NCBI GenBank assembly: GCA_947585115.1
Contig: CANPWW010000004.1
Coordinates: forward strand, 1 to 64,000
Reading direction: 5' to 3'
Length of the DNA: 64,000 nucleotides
DNA from: an uncultured Monoglobus sp.
GTDB taxonomy: Bacteria > Bacillota > Clostridia > Monoglobales > Monoglobaceae
Position numbers and translations under genes: made by a program. The number at the start of each line of letters is the position of its first letter. The stretch's first letter is position 1. Shown one piece after another: positions 52,265 through 62,188 of the stretch. Below the pieces are notes generated by a model. That model ran no database searches and was not told the DNA's origin. It saw only the letters and a list, made by a program, of their open reading frames with translations.

Positions 52265-53764
52265 TTATTTATTAATACCCAGCGATTTTTTTATCGCGCC
52301 GTACATATCGGCCGACTCTATAACCTCGCCGAAGCGTATCTTCTTTCCCTTGAGGCCGCGGAGCGACTTGGGTATATCCATATCGCTCTTCTCTTTTAAA
52401 AGGTCGAGCTGCTCAAAATCATTCTTTCCGTACGGCTCAACGCCCAGCGCCGACAGCACAGAGCCGCCGAATTTGAACGGGCTCGCGGTCGAGGCTATGA
52501 CGGTCTTTGTCATGTCTCCGGTCTGCTCCACATACTGCTTGTATACGTCGATCGCCACGGCCGTGTGAGTGTCGGGCGTGTAGCCGTCCTCGGCGAATGT
52601 TTTCCAGATGCGCACCTTTGTGAAATAATCGTCGCAGCAGCCCGCCCAGAACTGCTTGCCTATCCTGTTGTGCATCGTCTTTGTAACGGCGTATTTTCCG
52701 TCTTTGGCGAGCTTTTCCATAAGCTCGGATATTTTCTTGTCGTCTTTTCCCGACACATCGAACAGCAGGCGCTCGAGATTGCTTGAGATCAGAATATCCA
52801 TCGACGGCGAAATGCTCTGATAGAATTCTCTGTTCCTGTCATACTCGCCGCTCCTGATAAAGTCGGTCAAAACGTCGTTTTTGTTCGAGGCGCAGATGAA
52901 GATGTTAACCGGCAGACCCATTTTCTTGGCGTAGTAGGCCGCGAGAATGTTGCCGAAGTTTCCGGTGGGCACGCAGATGTTGATCTTTTCGCCGTTTTCG
53001 ATCTCGCCGCCCGATATCATGTCGCAGTAGGCCGAGATATAGTACACGATCTGCGGAACGAGGCGTCCCCAGTTTATCGAGTTCGCCGACGAGAAAACAA
53101 AGCCCTTGTCGTCAAGCTCTTTTATTATCTTGTCGTCGGTGAATATTTTCTTAACTCCGTTTTGAGCATCGTCAAAATTGCCGCGTATTCCGTATGCGGC
53201 GACATTGCCGCCTTCCTGGGTTATCATCTGGAGCTTCTGCATATCGCTGACGCCGTCGCTTGGATAGAACACGATAATGTTTGTGCCGTCAACATTTTTA
53301 AAGCCCTCAAGAGCGGCCTTTCCCGTGTCTCCCGAAGTGGCGACCAGAACCACGACAGTCTTGTTTTCGCCGGTCTTTTTCATTGACGTCGTCATAAAAT
53401 AGGGCAGGATCTGGAGCGCCATGTCTTTAAAAGCGCAGGTGGGGCCGTGCCACAGCTCCAATATATACTCGCTGTCGTTTATCTTGATAAGCGGCGCAAC
53501 CTTGTCGCTGCCGAAGCTGCCCGTGCCGTAGGCGCCCTCAACGCAGGCGCTGATCTCCTTGTCGGTAAAGTCGGTCAAGAATTTCTTTAAAATAAACTTG
53601 GCTCTCTCAATGTACGTTTTCTCAGACAGAGCGGCAAAATCGGACTTTTTAAGCCTTGGGAACTGCTCGGGCACAAACAGGCCGCCGTCGTCGGACAGAC
53701 CTTTTTTTATCGCCTCGGCGGACGTCAGCTTGAGATCTTTGTTTCTCGTGCTTATATACTTCAA
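52265..53764 (-). CDS. thrC: Threonine synthase
   Basis: 499 aa, the long class I type. The N-terminal SAEAIKKGLSDDGGLFVP and the PLP-lysine motif HGPTCAFKDMALQ are diagnostic; VATSGDTGKAALEGF binds phosphate, and PTGNFGNILAAYYAKKMGLP follows. It converts O-phosphohomoserine to threonine. The start is TTG 53764 with AAAGG about 11 nt upstream. No other thr gene is adjacent, and no T-box leader is visible in the 100 nt before it. Confidence 0.94.
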   Translation of the reverse strand: MKYISTRNKDLKLTSAEAIKKGLSDDGGLFVPEQFPRLKKSDFAALSEKTYIERAKFILKKFLTDFTDKEISACVEGAYGTGSFGSDKVAPLIKINDSEYILELWHGPTCAFKDMALQILPYFMTTSMKKTGENKTVVVLVATSGDTGKAALEGFKNVDGTNIIVFYPSDGVSDMQKLQMITQEGGNVAAYGIRGNFDDAQNGVKKIFTDDKIIKELDDKGFVFSSANSINWGRLVPQIVYYISAYCDMISGGEIENGEKINICVPTGNFGNILAAYYAKKMGLPVNIFICASNKNDVLTDFIRSGEYDRNREFYQSISPSMDILISSNLERLLFDVSGKDDKKISELMEKLAKDGKYAVTKTMHNRIGKQFWAGCCDDYFTKVRIWKTFAEDGYTPDTHTAVAIDVYKQYVEQTGDMTKTVIASTASPFKFGGSVLSALGVEPYGKNDFEQLDLLKEKSDMDIPKSLRGLKGKKIRFGEVIESADMYGAIKKSLGINK

Positions 53765-53801
53765 ATTTCATCAAACCTTTCAAATAATTTTTGTTTTCTC
53801 A

Positions 53802-53833
53802 TAAAAACAGAGGCCGTATATTCTACGACCTCT
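53802..53833 (-). terminator. Terminator between the P-loop gene and thrC
   Basis: Stem GAGGCCGTA/TACGACCTC (53810-53818 with 53824-53832, one G-T pair) followed on the minus strand by TGTTTTTATG. Confidence 0.65.
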
Positions 53834-53882
53834 ATACAATACCACAAAAAACAAATTAAGTCAACAAATATATCGCTTAAAT

Positions 53883-54299
53883 TTACTCGACGGCGTACTT
53901 CTTAACGTTCTCGCCCGCTTCGGAAGCCTTGGCGCTTACCATCATCGTGAACGACACGTTAAACTTCTGCTCGAATTTCTCAAGATCGCCGACAAATTTG
54001 TCAAGCGTCTCCATTGTGCCGCTCTTAACGTTTTTGAATATGCTGTCGATAAAAATATGCGTAACATCATAATCCTGAGCTAAGATTCCGCAGATAAGGC
54101 CCTCGAACATGTCAAAGTTGCGGATATTAAAGTCCTCGGTGTCTATCATTCTTGCCTTTCTCGAGAGATCGTGCATAAGGCGGTTGCCGTCGGTTATGCA
54201 CACAACGTTGCCGTGCTCGGTGTTTACGGCCTCGTTTACATCCTGAATTATCCTCTTGGTCTTTCCGCTTCCCTTAAGACCGATATGTATTTTTATCAT
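53883..54299 (-). CDS. Small P-loop protein of unknown function
   Basis: 138 aa. It opens with KIHIGLKGSGKTKRIIQDV, a Walker A motif (GLKGSGKT) at residues 6-13; a hydrophobic strand YDVTHIFIDSIFK fits Walker B with Asp. The rest is helical (LDKFVGDLEKFEQKFNVSFTMMVSAKASE). Length is one minimal nucleotide-binding domain. Similar clostridial proteins are annotated loosely as ATP-binding or twitching-motility proteins; I cannot assign a role. It has its own promoter and terminator, so it is monocistronic. Confidence 0.75.
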   Translation of the reverse strand: MIKIHIGLKGSGKTKRIIQDVNEAVNTEHGNVVCITDGNRLMHDLSRKARMIDTEDFNIRNFDMFEGLICGILAQDYDVTHIFIDSIFKNVKSGTMETLDKFVGDLEKFEQKFNVSFTMMVSAKASEAGENVKKYAVE

Positions 54300-54342
54300 G
54301 TTGATTTACCCCTTTCCGGTTATTTAATTAGATTATAGTCAC

Positions 54343-54371
54343 ATTCTAACACATATATTCATAGAATGCAA
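54343..54371 (-). promoter_or_regulatory. Promoter of the P-loop gene
   Basis: Minus strand TTGCAT (54371-54366), 17-bp spacer, TAGAAT (54348-54343), leader about 37 nt. Confidence 0.6.
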
Positions 54372-54395
54372 GCGCAATTTGCAGAATCCTAAAAA

Positions 54396-55733
54396 CTATT
54401 TAAGTCTCGCTTCCAGAGCCTCTTTGTCGGCCTCGTATCCGGGCTTGCCGAGAAGCGCGAACATGTTCTTCTTGTAGCTCTCAACTCCGGGCTGATTGAA
54501 CGGGTTAACGCCAAGCAGATAGCCGCTTATGCCGCAGGCCTTCTCAAAGAAGTATACAAGCTGACCGAAGGTGTACTCGTCAAGCGTCTCAAGCTCAACT
54601 ATGAGATTGGGGACTCCTCCGTCGGTGTGAGCCAGCAGCGTGCCCTCAAACGCCTTTTTGTTAACGAAGTCCATGGTCTTGCCGGCCAGGAAGTTCAAGC
54701 CGTCCACGTTGTCCTTATCGGTCGTCATCTCTATGTCGGTCTTTGAGCTCTTTACGTACAGAACGGTCTCAAACAGCTGACGTCTGCCGTCCTGGATATA
54801 CTGACCCATTGAGTGCAGATCGGTTGAGAACGACGCGCCCGCGGGGAATACGCCCTTCTTGTCCTTGCCCTCGCTCTCGCCGTAGAGCTGCTTCCACCAC
54901 TCGATGAAATACTGAAGCTCGGGCTCATAGTTGACGAGCATCTCAATCGTCTTGCCCTTCTGGAGCAGGATATTTCTGATAGCCGCGTACTGATAGCACT
55001 CGTTTTCTTTGAGGTCAGCGCTCATGTACATCTCTCTGGCGTCCGCCGCGCCCTGCATCATGGCGTCGATATCGGCGCCCGAAACAGCGATAGGCAGCAG
55101 GCCGACAGCCGTCAAAACGGAATATCTTCCGCCAACGTCATCGGGAACAACGAAGGTCTCATAGCCTTCCTCGTCAGCCAGATTCTTGAGCGCGCCGCGG
55201 GCCTTATCTGTCGTGGCGTAAATTCTGGACTTTGCCTCCTCCTTGCCGTACTTCTCCTCAACATAATTCTTGAGGATACGGAAAGCGATGGCGGGCTCGG
55301 TGGTCGTGCCGGACTTTGAAATAATGTTTACCGAAACGTCCTTGCCCTCGATGGTCTTTAAAACTGCGTTCAGGTAGTTGGGGCTGATGTTGTTGCCGCA
55401 GAATATGATCTGAGGTTTCTCGGTCATATTATAAAACGGACCGCCCAAAAAGTCGCAGGCAGCCTTCGCACCGAGATATGAGCCGCCTATGCCGACAACC
55501 AGAAGCACGTCGCTGTCCTTTCTGATCTTCTCTGCGGCTTTTTTGATTCTGGCAAACTCTTCCTTGTCGTAATCAACCGGAAGGTCGATCCAGCCGAGGA
55601 AGTCGTTGCCCGCTCCGCTCTTGTCCATCAGGACTTTGTCCACCGCGCTGATCTGCGCCTGCATGTTGTCGATCTCGTCCTGAGAGAAGAAGCCGAGAGC
55701 TCTGCGATAGTTGAAAGTTACATTCTTTTTCAT
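54396..55733 (-). CDS. pgi: Glucose-6-phosphate isomerase
   Basis: 445 aa, the shorter Firmicutes form. SIS-fold motifs: [53 protein letters not shown] (PGI signature) and the late [18 protein letters not shown] with catalytic Lys. It links glucose-6-phosphate and fructose-6-phosphate in glycolysis, upstream of sugar nucleotides made by the rfb genes. AAGGAG precedes ATG 55733. Confidence 0.96.
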   Translation of the reverse strand: MKKNVTFNYRRALGFFSQDEIDNMQAQISAVDKVLMDKSGAGNDFLGWIDLPVDYDKEEFARIKKAAEKIRKDSDVLLVVGIGGSYLGAKAACDFLGGPFYNMTEKPQIIFCGNNISPNYLNAVLKTIEGKDVSVNIISKSGTTTEPAIAFRILKNYVEEKYGKEEAKSRIYATTDKARGALKNLADEEGYETFVVPDDVGGRYSVLTAVGLLPIAVSGADIDAMMQGAADAREMYMSADLKENECYQYAAIRNILLQKGKTIEMLVNYEPELQYFIEWWKQLYGESEGKDKKGVFPAGASFSTDLHSMGQYIQDGRRQLFETVLYVKSSKTDIEMTTDKDNVDGLNFLAGKTMDFVNKKAFEGTLLAHTDGGVPNLIVELETLDEYTFGQLVYFFEKACGISGYLLGVNPFNQPGVESYKKNMFALLGKPGYEADKEALEARLK

Positions 55734-55777
55734 AGCTTTATCTCCTTAAAATTAAATTAAATAATTTGACTAAAAAT

Positions 55778-55806
55778 ATTTTACCATAATTGAAAAATTT
55801 GTGCAA
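55778..55806 (-). promoter_or_regulatory. Vegetative promoter of pgi
   Basis: Minus strand TTGCAC (55806-55801), 17-bp spacer, TAAAAT (55783-55778), leader about 38 nt. Confidence 0.7.
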
Positions 55807-55876
55807 TACCTATTATAAAAATTTTTTAAAAATTTTATACGGATTAAGGGACAATAAAAATTTGAAAAAATTGCTT

Positions 55877-55906
55877 GTATATATCGGGCGCAAGTTTCAC
55901 AAAATA
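55877..55906 (+). promoter_or_regulatory. SigG-type forespore promoter candidate of the SASP gene
   Basis: GTATA (55877-55881) fits GHATR exactly; after 18 bp CAAAATA (55900-55906) fits CATnnTA with one mismatch. SASP genes are classical SigG targets, which supports the call. Predicted leader about 65 nt. Confidence 0.5.
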
Positions 55907-55979
55907 CTATTGCGCACATGAGATTTAAATATTTAATATTTAAAAAAATGTGATTTATGAAAAAGGAGTGAAAAATAAA

Positions 55980-56195
55980 ATGGCTAATTCAAACAGTTCT
56001 AACAATCTGGTTGTACCTCAGGCAAAGGCCGCTATGGATCAGTTTAAGATGGAAGCGGCTTCCGAGGTTGGCGTAACTCTGAACAAGGGCTACAACGGCG
56101 ACCTGACATCGAGACAGGCCGGAAGCATCGGCGGTCAGATGGTCAAGAAGATGATTGAGAAGTATGAGAAGGACGCGGCGAACCAGCAGGGCTAA
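55980..56195 (+). CDS. Alpha/beta-type small acid-soluble spore protein
   Basis: 71 aa from ATG 55980 with AAAGGAG upstream. The core EVGVTLNKGYNGDLTSRQAGSIGGQMVKKMIEKY region carries the two family signatures (around E-x-G-V and L-T-S-R-Q-A-G-x-x-G-G-x-M-V-K). These proteins coat forespore DNA and protect it from UV and chemicals, then are cut by the Gpr protease on germination; the usual E-I-A cleavage site reads E-A-A here. It is firm evidence that the host forms endospores. Confidence 0.95.
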   Translation: MANSNSSNNLVVPQAKAAMDQFKMEAASEVGVTLNKGYNGDLTSRQAGSIGGQMVKKMIEKYEKDAANQQG

Positions 56196-56284
56196 CAAGC
56201 CGAAAAAAGTGGTAAACCCGCTTTACTGGAAGTTTATATCACTTGACGAGTATCCATTCAGATAAAATTTGATTTGGATAAAAC

Positions 56285-56314
56285 GGGAGACGGTTTTCGC
56301 CGTCTCCTATTTTT
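56285..56314 (+). terminator. Terminator of the SASP gene
   Basis: Stem GGAGACGG/CCGTCTCC (56286-56293 with 56300-56307), loop TTTTCG, tail TATTTTTA. Convergent with rfbB. Confidence 0.85.
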
Positions 56315-56330
56315 ATATATAGCCGCTCAT

Positions 56331-57350
56331 TTATCTGTTTGAGTACATTTTATCGTAGTAGTCCATGTATTCGCCGCTGATTATTTCCTCCCACCATGAG
56401 CGGTTCTCAAGGTACCACTTGATGGTCTTTTTTATGCCGTCGGCAAATTTTGTCTCCGGGAGCCAGCCCAGCTCGGTGTGTATCTTGGTCGGGTCTATGG
56501 CGTAGCGCAGGTCGTGGCCCTTTCTGTCGGTGACAAAAGTTATCAGGCTCTCGGGCTTGCCGAGCTCTTTTAATATGATTTTCACGATGTCTATGTTGCG
56601 CATCTCGTTATGGCCGCCTATGTTGTACACCTCGCCGACGCGGCCCTTTTGAAGTATCAGATCTATCGCCTTGCAGTGGTCCTCAACGTACAGCCAGTCG
56701 CGAATGTTTTCGCCCTTGCCGTAGACGGGCAGAGGCTTGTCGTTCAGAGCGTTGGCGATCATCAGCGGTATCAGCTTTTCGGGGAAGTGATACGGGCCGT
56801 AGTTGTTCGAGCAACGGCTTATCGTGACCGGAAGGCCGTAGGTCCTGTGATACGCCAGCGCCAGCAGATCGGCGGACGCCTTGGAGCTGCTGTAGGGGCT
56901 CGAGGTGTGCAGCGGCGTTTCCTCGGTGAAAAACAGGTCGGGTCGGTCGATAGGAAGATCGCCGTAGACCTCGTCGGTCGAGACCTGGTGAAAACGCTCT
57001 ATCCCGTACTTGCGGCAGGCGTCCATCAGGACAGAAGTGCCAATGATGTTTGTTCTGAGAAACACATCCGGGCTCTCGATCGAGCGGTCGACGTGGGATT
57101 CGGCCGCGAAGTTCACGACAACGTCGGGCTTTTCGCTCTCGAACAGGCGGTATACCGCCTCTCGGTCACAGATGTCGACCTTGACGAATTTGAAATTCGG
57201 CTTGTCCATAACGTCTTTCAGCGTCGAAAGATTGCCCGCGTAGGTCAATTTGTCGAGGCAAATCACCCGATATTTGGGGTGATTCTTGAGCGTGTAAAAT
57301 ATAAAGTTGCTGCCTATAAATCCGGCTCCGCCGGTTACTATGATCGTCAT
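56331..57350 (-). CDS. rfbB: dTDP-glucose 4,6-dehydratase
   Basis: 339 aa extended SDR enzyme. [13 protein letters not shown] binds [14 protein letters not shown] holds the catalytic Thr-Asp-Glu triad of dehydratases; [22 protein letters not shown] is the YxxxK motif; [17 protein letters not shown] follows. It makes dTDP-4-keto-6-deoxyglucose from dTDP-glucose. It is 2 nt after rfbA. rfbC and rfbD are missing here, so the product probably goes to an amino sugar through the DegT gene upstream. Confidence 0.96.
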   Translation of the reverse strand: MTIIVTGGAGFIGSNFIFYTLKNHPKYRVICLDKLTYAGNLSTLKDVMDKPNFKFVKVDICDREAVYRLFESEKPDVVVNFAAESHVDRSIESPDVFLRTNIIGTSVLMDACRKYGIERFHQVSTDEVYGDLPIDRPDLFFTEETPLHTSSPYSSSKASADLLALAYHRTYGLPVTISRCSNNYGPYHFPEKLIPLMIANALNDKPLPVYGKGENIRDWLYVEDHCKAIDLILQKGRVGEVYNIGGHNEMRNIDIVKIILKELGKPESLITFVTDRKGHDLRYAIDPTKIHTELGWLPETKFADGIKKTIKWYLENRSWWEEIISGEYMDYYDKMYSNR

Positions 57351-57352
57351 AA

Positions 57353-58225
57353 TTAATCCTCCAGTAAGGATAGCAGATACTGCCCGTAGTCCGTCATACT
57401 GAGTTCATCGCCTATCTCTCTGAGGCGTTTATCATCGATAAAGCCTCTGCGCCATGCGATCTCCTCGATGCAGGAAATATAGAAGCCCTGCATCTCCTGG
57501 ACGGTTTTGACAAAACCGGCCGCCTTGTGCATGCCCTTGGGTGTTCCGGTGTCGAGCCACGCCATGCCGCGGCCCATAAGCGTCACCTTGAGCCTGCCGC
57601 GCTTTAAATACTCGTTGTTGACCGAAGTGATCTCGATCTCGCCGCGCTCCGAAGGCTTGACATTTTTCGCGATCTCCACGACATCGTTATTGTAAAAGTA
57701 AAGCCCCGGCACCGCGTAGCCCGACTTGGGCTTTTTCGGCTTTTCCTCGATCGAGATAACATTGTTGTCCTCGTCGAACTCGACCACGCCGAACTGCTTG
57801 GGGTTCCTGACGGGGTATCCGAATATGGCGGCGCCGACAGTCTCAGCCTGTTTTTTCGCTCGGCTGAGTATGTTAGAAAAAGCCTGACCGTAGAATACGT
57901 TGTCGCCGAGCACCAGACACACGCTGTCATTTCCTATAAAGTCGGCGCCCAGTATAAACGCGTCTGCGAGGCCTCTGGGCTCGTCCTGCACCGCGTACTC
58001 AAAGCGCACGCCTATCCGCGAGCCGTCGCCCAACAGATTTTTATAGTTGTCGATATCCTGAGGCGTCGAGATAATAAGTATATCCCTGATGCGCGCAAGC
58101 AGCAGCACCGACAGCGGATAGTATATCAGCGGCTTGTCGTATATCGGAAGCAGCTGCTTTGACACGGTGAGCGTCATGGGATAAAGCCGCGTCCCGCGCC
58201 CGCCCGCCAAGATTATGCCTTTCAT
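57353..58225 (-). CDS. rfbA: Glucose-1-phosphate thymidylyltransferase
   Basis: 290 aa. The nucleotide loop [59 protein letters not shown] and [12 protein letters not shown] are RfbA signatures. It forms dTDP-glucose from dTTP and glucose-1-phosphate. It follows the acyltransferase gene by 2 nt. Confidence 0.96.
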   Translation of the reverse strand: MKGIILAGGRGTRLYPMTLTVSKQLLPIYDKPLIYYPLSVLLLARIRDILIISTPQDIDNYKNLLGDGSRIGVRFEYAVQDEPRGLADAFILGADFIGNDSVCLVLGDNVFYGQAFSNILSRAKKQAETVGAAIFGYPVRNPKQFGVVEFDEDNNVISIEEKPKKPKSGYAVPGLYFYNNDVVEIAKNVKPSERGEIEITSVNNEYLKRGRLKVTLMGRGMAWLDTGTPKGMHKAAGFVKTVQEMQGFYISCIEEIAWRRGFIDDKRLREIGDELSMTDYGQYLLSLLED

Positions 58226-58227
58226 AA

Positions 58228-59325
58228 TTATTCCTCCGTAATTCTCTTAATTTTCGCTATTTTAGTATCATACCATTTATCATACAATTTGAAAAAAGGT
58301 TTTTCCAAGAATTTTCTTCTCAGCATATCTATAATCGTGCATATAACATATATGCCGAGCACCGAACATATCGCGTGAACCGGCAGCCACGGCGAATTAT
58401 ACATTCCGACGTTGTTCAGCGTGTCCTTCCACAGCCATTTTCTCATCGAGTCGCTGTTTGCGTGTATAAGCAGCACGCCGTAAGCCGAGGCCGCGACAGT
58501 ATTGATAAACCTGCTGTATCCGATATTCAGGTTCTTAAAGAACATAAAAGCGCACACCGCCGTCGCCACAGCAAGTATCTTGTTTGAGTCTGACACAAAG
58601 TAGTAACTCGAAATTTTGGGGAATATGTGCTCGAGTGCAATAATGCTCGCCCAAGACAGCGCCAGCGATATCAGCGCGGCGAAACCCCATACTTTTTTGC
58701 TGTCGAACCATTTCTCGGGATACAGTCTTATGTATGAGCCGATTATGTAAATCACGCAGAACCATGTCACATAGTTAAACACAACCTTAATATTTAAGGT
58801 GGCAAGGACCGTGTAAACAAACAGGCACAACATCATCAGCAAAATATGCTGTCTTTTATTCATCGCGTTTATCAGGAGGTTTAGAAACGGGATAAACAAG
58901 TAAAACGCAAGATACGCCGATCCAAATCCGTCAGATATCGAATTGATCGGAAGCAGCGTCATAACAATACCCCTTATCGTGAAACTCTGATAGCCGGATA
59001 TAGTGAATATCAGGAATAACAGTATTCTATAAAACTCCATCCAAAGAACAAGCTTTAAAAACTTTTTAAGCGTTATTTTGGACTTGCACATAAAATAGCC
59101 TGTGATAAGCACAAAGCAGTTTATTCCCGTTTTTCCGCCCCAGCCGAACAACAAAAGAAATATCGCGTTTCCAGTCAATTCGGGGCTTTGATTTACTAAT
59201 CCGGATAATCCGGAATTAACATAGTAATGATGAGCCACGATAACAAGCATGGTTATAATTCTGAATAACTCAATGCTCGAATCGCGTACCCCCCCCCGAT
59301 CGGTTTTTAAGGCGGTATTACTCAT
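58228..59325 (-). CDS. Membrane acyltransferase (acyltransferase 3 family) with G9 tract
   Basis: 365 aa with about 10 membrane helices. It begins, after a short leader, with [26 protein letters not shown], the usual start of acyltransferase-3 proteins with the catalytic His-x-x-x-type region, then [20 protein letters not shown]. Such proteins O-acylate surface polysaccharides or sugars. Codons 9-14 are encoded by a run of nine G (plus-strand C9 at 59289-59297); gain or loss of one G would truncate the protein near its start. It lies between the DegT gene and rfbA, consistent with acetylation of a dTDP-amino sugar or its polymer. Confidence 0.88.
   Translation of the reverse strand: MSNTALKTDRGGVRDSSIELFRIITMLVIVAHHYYVNSGLSGLVNQSPELTGNAIFLLLFGWGGKTGINCFVLITGYFMCKSKITLKKFLKLVLWMEFYRILLFLIFTISGYQSFTIRGIVMTLLPINSISDGFGSAYLAFYLFIPFLNLLINAMNKRQHILLMMLCLFVYTVLATLNIKVVFNYVTWFCVIYIIGSYIRLYPEKWFDSKKVWGFAALISLALSWASIIALEHIFPKISSYYFVSDSNKILAVATAVCAFMFFKNLNIGYSRFINTVAASAYGVLLIHANSDSMRKWLWKDTLNNVGMYNSPWLPVHAICSVLGIYVICTIIDMLRRKFLEKPFFKLYDKWYDTKIAKIKRITEE
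59289..59297 (-). repeat. Homopolymer G9 (plus-strand C9) near the 5' end of the acyltransferase
   Basis: Nine identical bases within codons 9-14 of the membrane acyltransferase. In this copy the frame is open. Confidence 0.9.
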
Positions 59326-59337
59326 ATATTTATCTCC

Positions 59338-60431
59338 TTATCTCAATATTATATCACAGATCACGTCAACTTCATCCGGCGTCAGGTCCGCGTAGAGCGG
59401 CAGCGTGAGAATATTCTCGGCAGCGTGTTTGGCGATCGGCGTCGGCTGTATCTCAAATTTGCCATTGTAGCACTCTAGCCCGGTTGTTATGGGATAGAAA
59501 TACTTTCTGGCGAAAATATTGTTTTCGGCGAGCTCCGCCGCGACCTCGTCCCGGCTCTTGCCGAACTTGTCCTTGTCAAATACGACAGGGAAATAGGCGT
59601 AATTGGGCTTAACGCCTTCCTGCGGCCGCCACGTCTTTATACCGTCAACATGTCCGAGGCGCTCTATATAGCGTTTTACCGCTTTGCCGCGTTTCTCTAT
59701 CTCGGCGTCAACATGTCGCAGATTGCAGAGGCCCATAGCCGCGCGGAACTCGTCGAGCTTTGCGTTGCCTCCTACCTCGGGATAGCTGTCCTGCGTATCC
59801 ATTCCGAAGTTCTTTTGAAACCTCAGCTTGTCGGTCAGCGAATCATCGCGATACGCCACGGCGCCGCCTTCTATTGTGTTAAACACCTTGGTTGCGTGGA
59901 AGCTGAGCATCGACGCGTCGCCGAAATCGGCCGCCCCTTTTTCTCCGACGCGAACTCCGAAAGCGTGGGCCGCGTCGTATATGACCTTCAGATTATGCTT
60001 TTTGGCGATATTCTCGATTTTTCTACCTCACAGATATTGCCGTAGACATGCACCGGGATTATCGCCGAAGTCCTTTCGGTTATCAGCGCTTCTATCCTGT
60101 CGGGATCGAGTGTGAAATCATCCGGCTTTATATCGCAGAACACAGGCGTCATGCCGCGGCGCACGATAGCCTGCGTTGTTGAAGCGAATGTGAAAGGCGT
60201 GGTTATCGCCTCACCCGAAAGCTTCATCGCGGCAATGGCGCTCTCAAGCGCCAGATGTCCGTTGGTAAACAGCGAGATATTTTCAACCGACAAATACTCG
60301 CGAAGCTTTTTTTCAAGCTCGTTATGCTTAACCCCCATATTGGTGAGCCATCTGCTCTCCCAAAGGGGCTCTATTTCTTTTATATATTCCTCAATCGGCG
60401 CCATAGACGAGCGCGTAACATTAATTCGCAA
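59338..60431 (-). pseudogene. DegT/DnrJ/EryC1/StrS-family sugar aminotransferase, frameshifted
   Basis: Two pieces in different frames make one enzyme. The first (60431 to about 60018, TTG start after AAAGGTG) reads PIEEYIKEIEPLWESRWLTN ... TNGHLALESAIAAMKLSGEAI ... PVHVYGNICEVEK; the second (to 59338) restores with IENIAKKHNLKVIYDAAHAFG and has the PLP-lysine motif MLSFHATKVFNTIEGGA. One A missing from the A5 run (plus-strand T5 at 60018-60022) explains the shift; with it restored the protein is 364 aa, normal for the family. It would aminate a dTDP-keto-sugar from rfbB. Either a true inactivation, a switchable site or a sequence error. Confidence 0.88.
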
Positions 60432-60460
60432 AATTTTTCACACCTTTATTTATTGTTTAA

Positions 60461-62053
60461 TCAGCCATGCAGTACCGGCAGAGCCCACGCTATCATAAAG
60501 AACAAAAATACGATAACGCCGAATGCTATATAATAATAACCAGTTCTTTCGGTTTTGATTATCTCGCTCTTTTCAAGCTCGTTCTCGGGTATTACAAAAA
60601 GCTTTTCACGCTCATTTTTCTCTTGTTCGGTCACAGGCTTTATTATGCTTCCTATAACCATGCCGATTATGCCCATAATTATGCCGATTATAAATGAGTC
60701 AAGATAAATCGGCCAGTCTCCGGAATACAGACCGCTGACAATTTTGACGATCACACATCCCAGAAAGCCGAGAAGCATTCCCATAAAAGCTCCCGTTTTT
60801 GACAGCTTTTTGCTCCAAATGCTTGCCAGCGCGACCGGACCCCACGACGATGCGATAACCGTTCCGCCGAAATACATTATTATAAATATCTGCGGAGGAT
60901 TTATATACGCTATCGCCAATATAACAAGACTGGCAATCAGCATTCCGAGCCTTGATACTCTTAAACGTTTTTTATCATCATCGACTGTGTGCCTCATAAA
61001 ATCATTTGTCAGAGAAAAGCCGATCAGCGAGAGAAATGTTGAGGCTGACGATACTCCGGCTGCCAAAATTCCCGCGAGGAGAACAACTCCGACTATAGTA
61101 GGCATAAGATTTTGAGCAGCCCAGATCATACACTCCGCCGCGACCAGATCCGGATTTATCGACTGAACAAACGCAGCCGAGAAGTATAAAAGTATAGTGG
61201 TGAGCATAACACCCATTGAAGCCCAAACAGCCGAGCGCATAACGGTATGCTCGTTTTTCGCCATCAAATATCTGCTGGTCTGCCACGGACTTACCATAAC
61301 GACGATCGCCCAAACAACACCGTATATCAATGCCCAAGAAATATTTCCCGCGCCCGTGGGATACATATAATCAAGATTCGAGTGCCAAGAAATAATACCG
61401 GGCGAGGTGACCGAATTTGCCAGATTATGTACGGCGTTAAACCATCCGCCGGCGTTATGCGCTATAAACGGGACGGCGATTACCGCCGCGCACAGAAACA
61501 GCAAAAACATAATTGTGTCCGTTAAAAGAACTCCCATCGAACCCGAGTATATCGTGAACAATGTGAAGGACACCCACGCGATGAGAACGCACGCACGATA
61601 GCTGAGACCGGTGATATTCGTCATAAGCGTGCTTATTCCCTGCATCGCCGAAAGCATATAGGCGCACACGGCGATTATCGTGGTAAATGCGGCAAGCTTT
61701 CTGATCTTATCCGACTTAAAGCGTTTTCCGAAATATTCGGGCACCGTCAGAACCTCGCTTCGTCTCACATATCTGCCGAACAGACATGAGCCCCAAAGAT
61801 AGCCCGTCGCCTGCATAACGCCGACGATCACTATCGGAACAAAGAAGCCCGAATATACTTCGCCCGTATCGCCCAGAAAGGCTCCGGTACTCAGAAAAGA
61901 TGCAACAAGCGAGCCTACTATCAAAATCGTCGGCGCGTTTCTTCCCGCCACATAGTAGTCGTTAACATTTTTTATCTTTCTGCCGACAAATATACCGACA
62001 AGCAAATATACCAGCAGAGAGATGACCACTCCGATAAAATATATGTTTATCAT
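60461..62053 (-). CDS. Sodium:solute symporter (SSS family)
   Basis: 530 aa with about 13 membrane helices. VGRKIKNVNDYYVAGRNAPTILIVGSLVASFLSTGAFLG is the typical SSS N-terminus, and later SAMQGISTLMTNITGL and SASTFLSLIGFSLTNDF fit. Substrate unknown: the family carries proline, pantothenate, sugars and carboxylates. Its ATG overlaps the stop of the 40-aa small protein (ATGA), so the two are coupled. Confidence 0.92.
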   Translation of the reverse strand: MINIYFIGVVISLLVYLLVGIFVGRKIKNVNDYYVAGRNAPTILIVGSLVASFLSTGAFLGDTGEVYSGFFVPIVIVGVMQATGYLWGSCLFGRYVRRSEVLTVPEYFGKRFKSDKIRKLAAFTTIIAVCAYMLSAMQGISTLMTNITGLSYRACVLIAWVSFTLFTIYSGSMGVLLTDTIMFLLFLCAAVIAVPFIAHNAGGWFNAVHNLANSVTSPGIISWHSNLDYMYPTGAGNISWALIYGVVWAIVVMVSPWQTSRYLMAKNEHTVMRSAVWASMGVMLTTILLYFSAAFVQSINPDLVAAECMIWAAQNLMPTIVGVVLLAGILAAGVSSASTFLSLIGFSLTNDFMRHTVDDDKKRLRVSRLGMLIASLVILAIAYINPPQIFIIMYFGGTVIASSWGPVALASIWSKKLSKTGAFMGMLLGFLGCVIVKIVSGLYSGDWPIYLDSFIIGIIMGIIGMVIGSIIKPVTEQEKNEREKLFVIPENELEKSEIIKTERTGYYYIAFGVIVFLFFMIAWALPVLHG

Positions 62054-62172
62054 TTTTTGATTTTCTCCTTTCCGGAGATTTTTTTGCCGAACTCATTTTT
62101 TACAAAAAGAGTGTAAAAACACCCGGATGAAAAAACAATACCGGCAATTAAAACACATATCGCCATTTCCAT
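62050..62172 (-). CDS. 40-aa symporter small accessory membrane protein
   Basis: ATG 62172 with AGGAGG 7-8 nt upstream; stop TGA 62052-62050 overlaps the symporter ATG. It begins MEMAICVLIAGIVFSSGCFY: one membrane helix (about residues 3-24) followed by a basic tail (KKISGKEKIKK). Short single-helix proteins placed just before SSS symporters are known as symporter small accessory proteins and are thought to help assembly or function, as MetS does for MetP. Confidence 0.8.
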   Translation of the reverse strand: MEMAICVLIAGIVFSSGCFYTLFVKNEFGKKISGKEKIKK

Positions 62173-62188
62173 ATAAATGCCTCCTGTT

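Noticed and set aside
52214-52265. T-box or threonine attenuator for thrC
   Set aside because: This hairpin is at the 3' end of thrC and ends the DUF1540 gene; the 5' side of thrC shows only the terminator of the P-loop gene and no T-box sequence.
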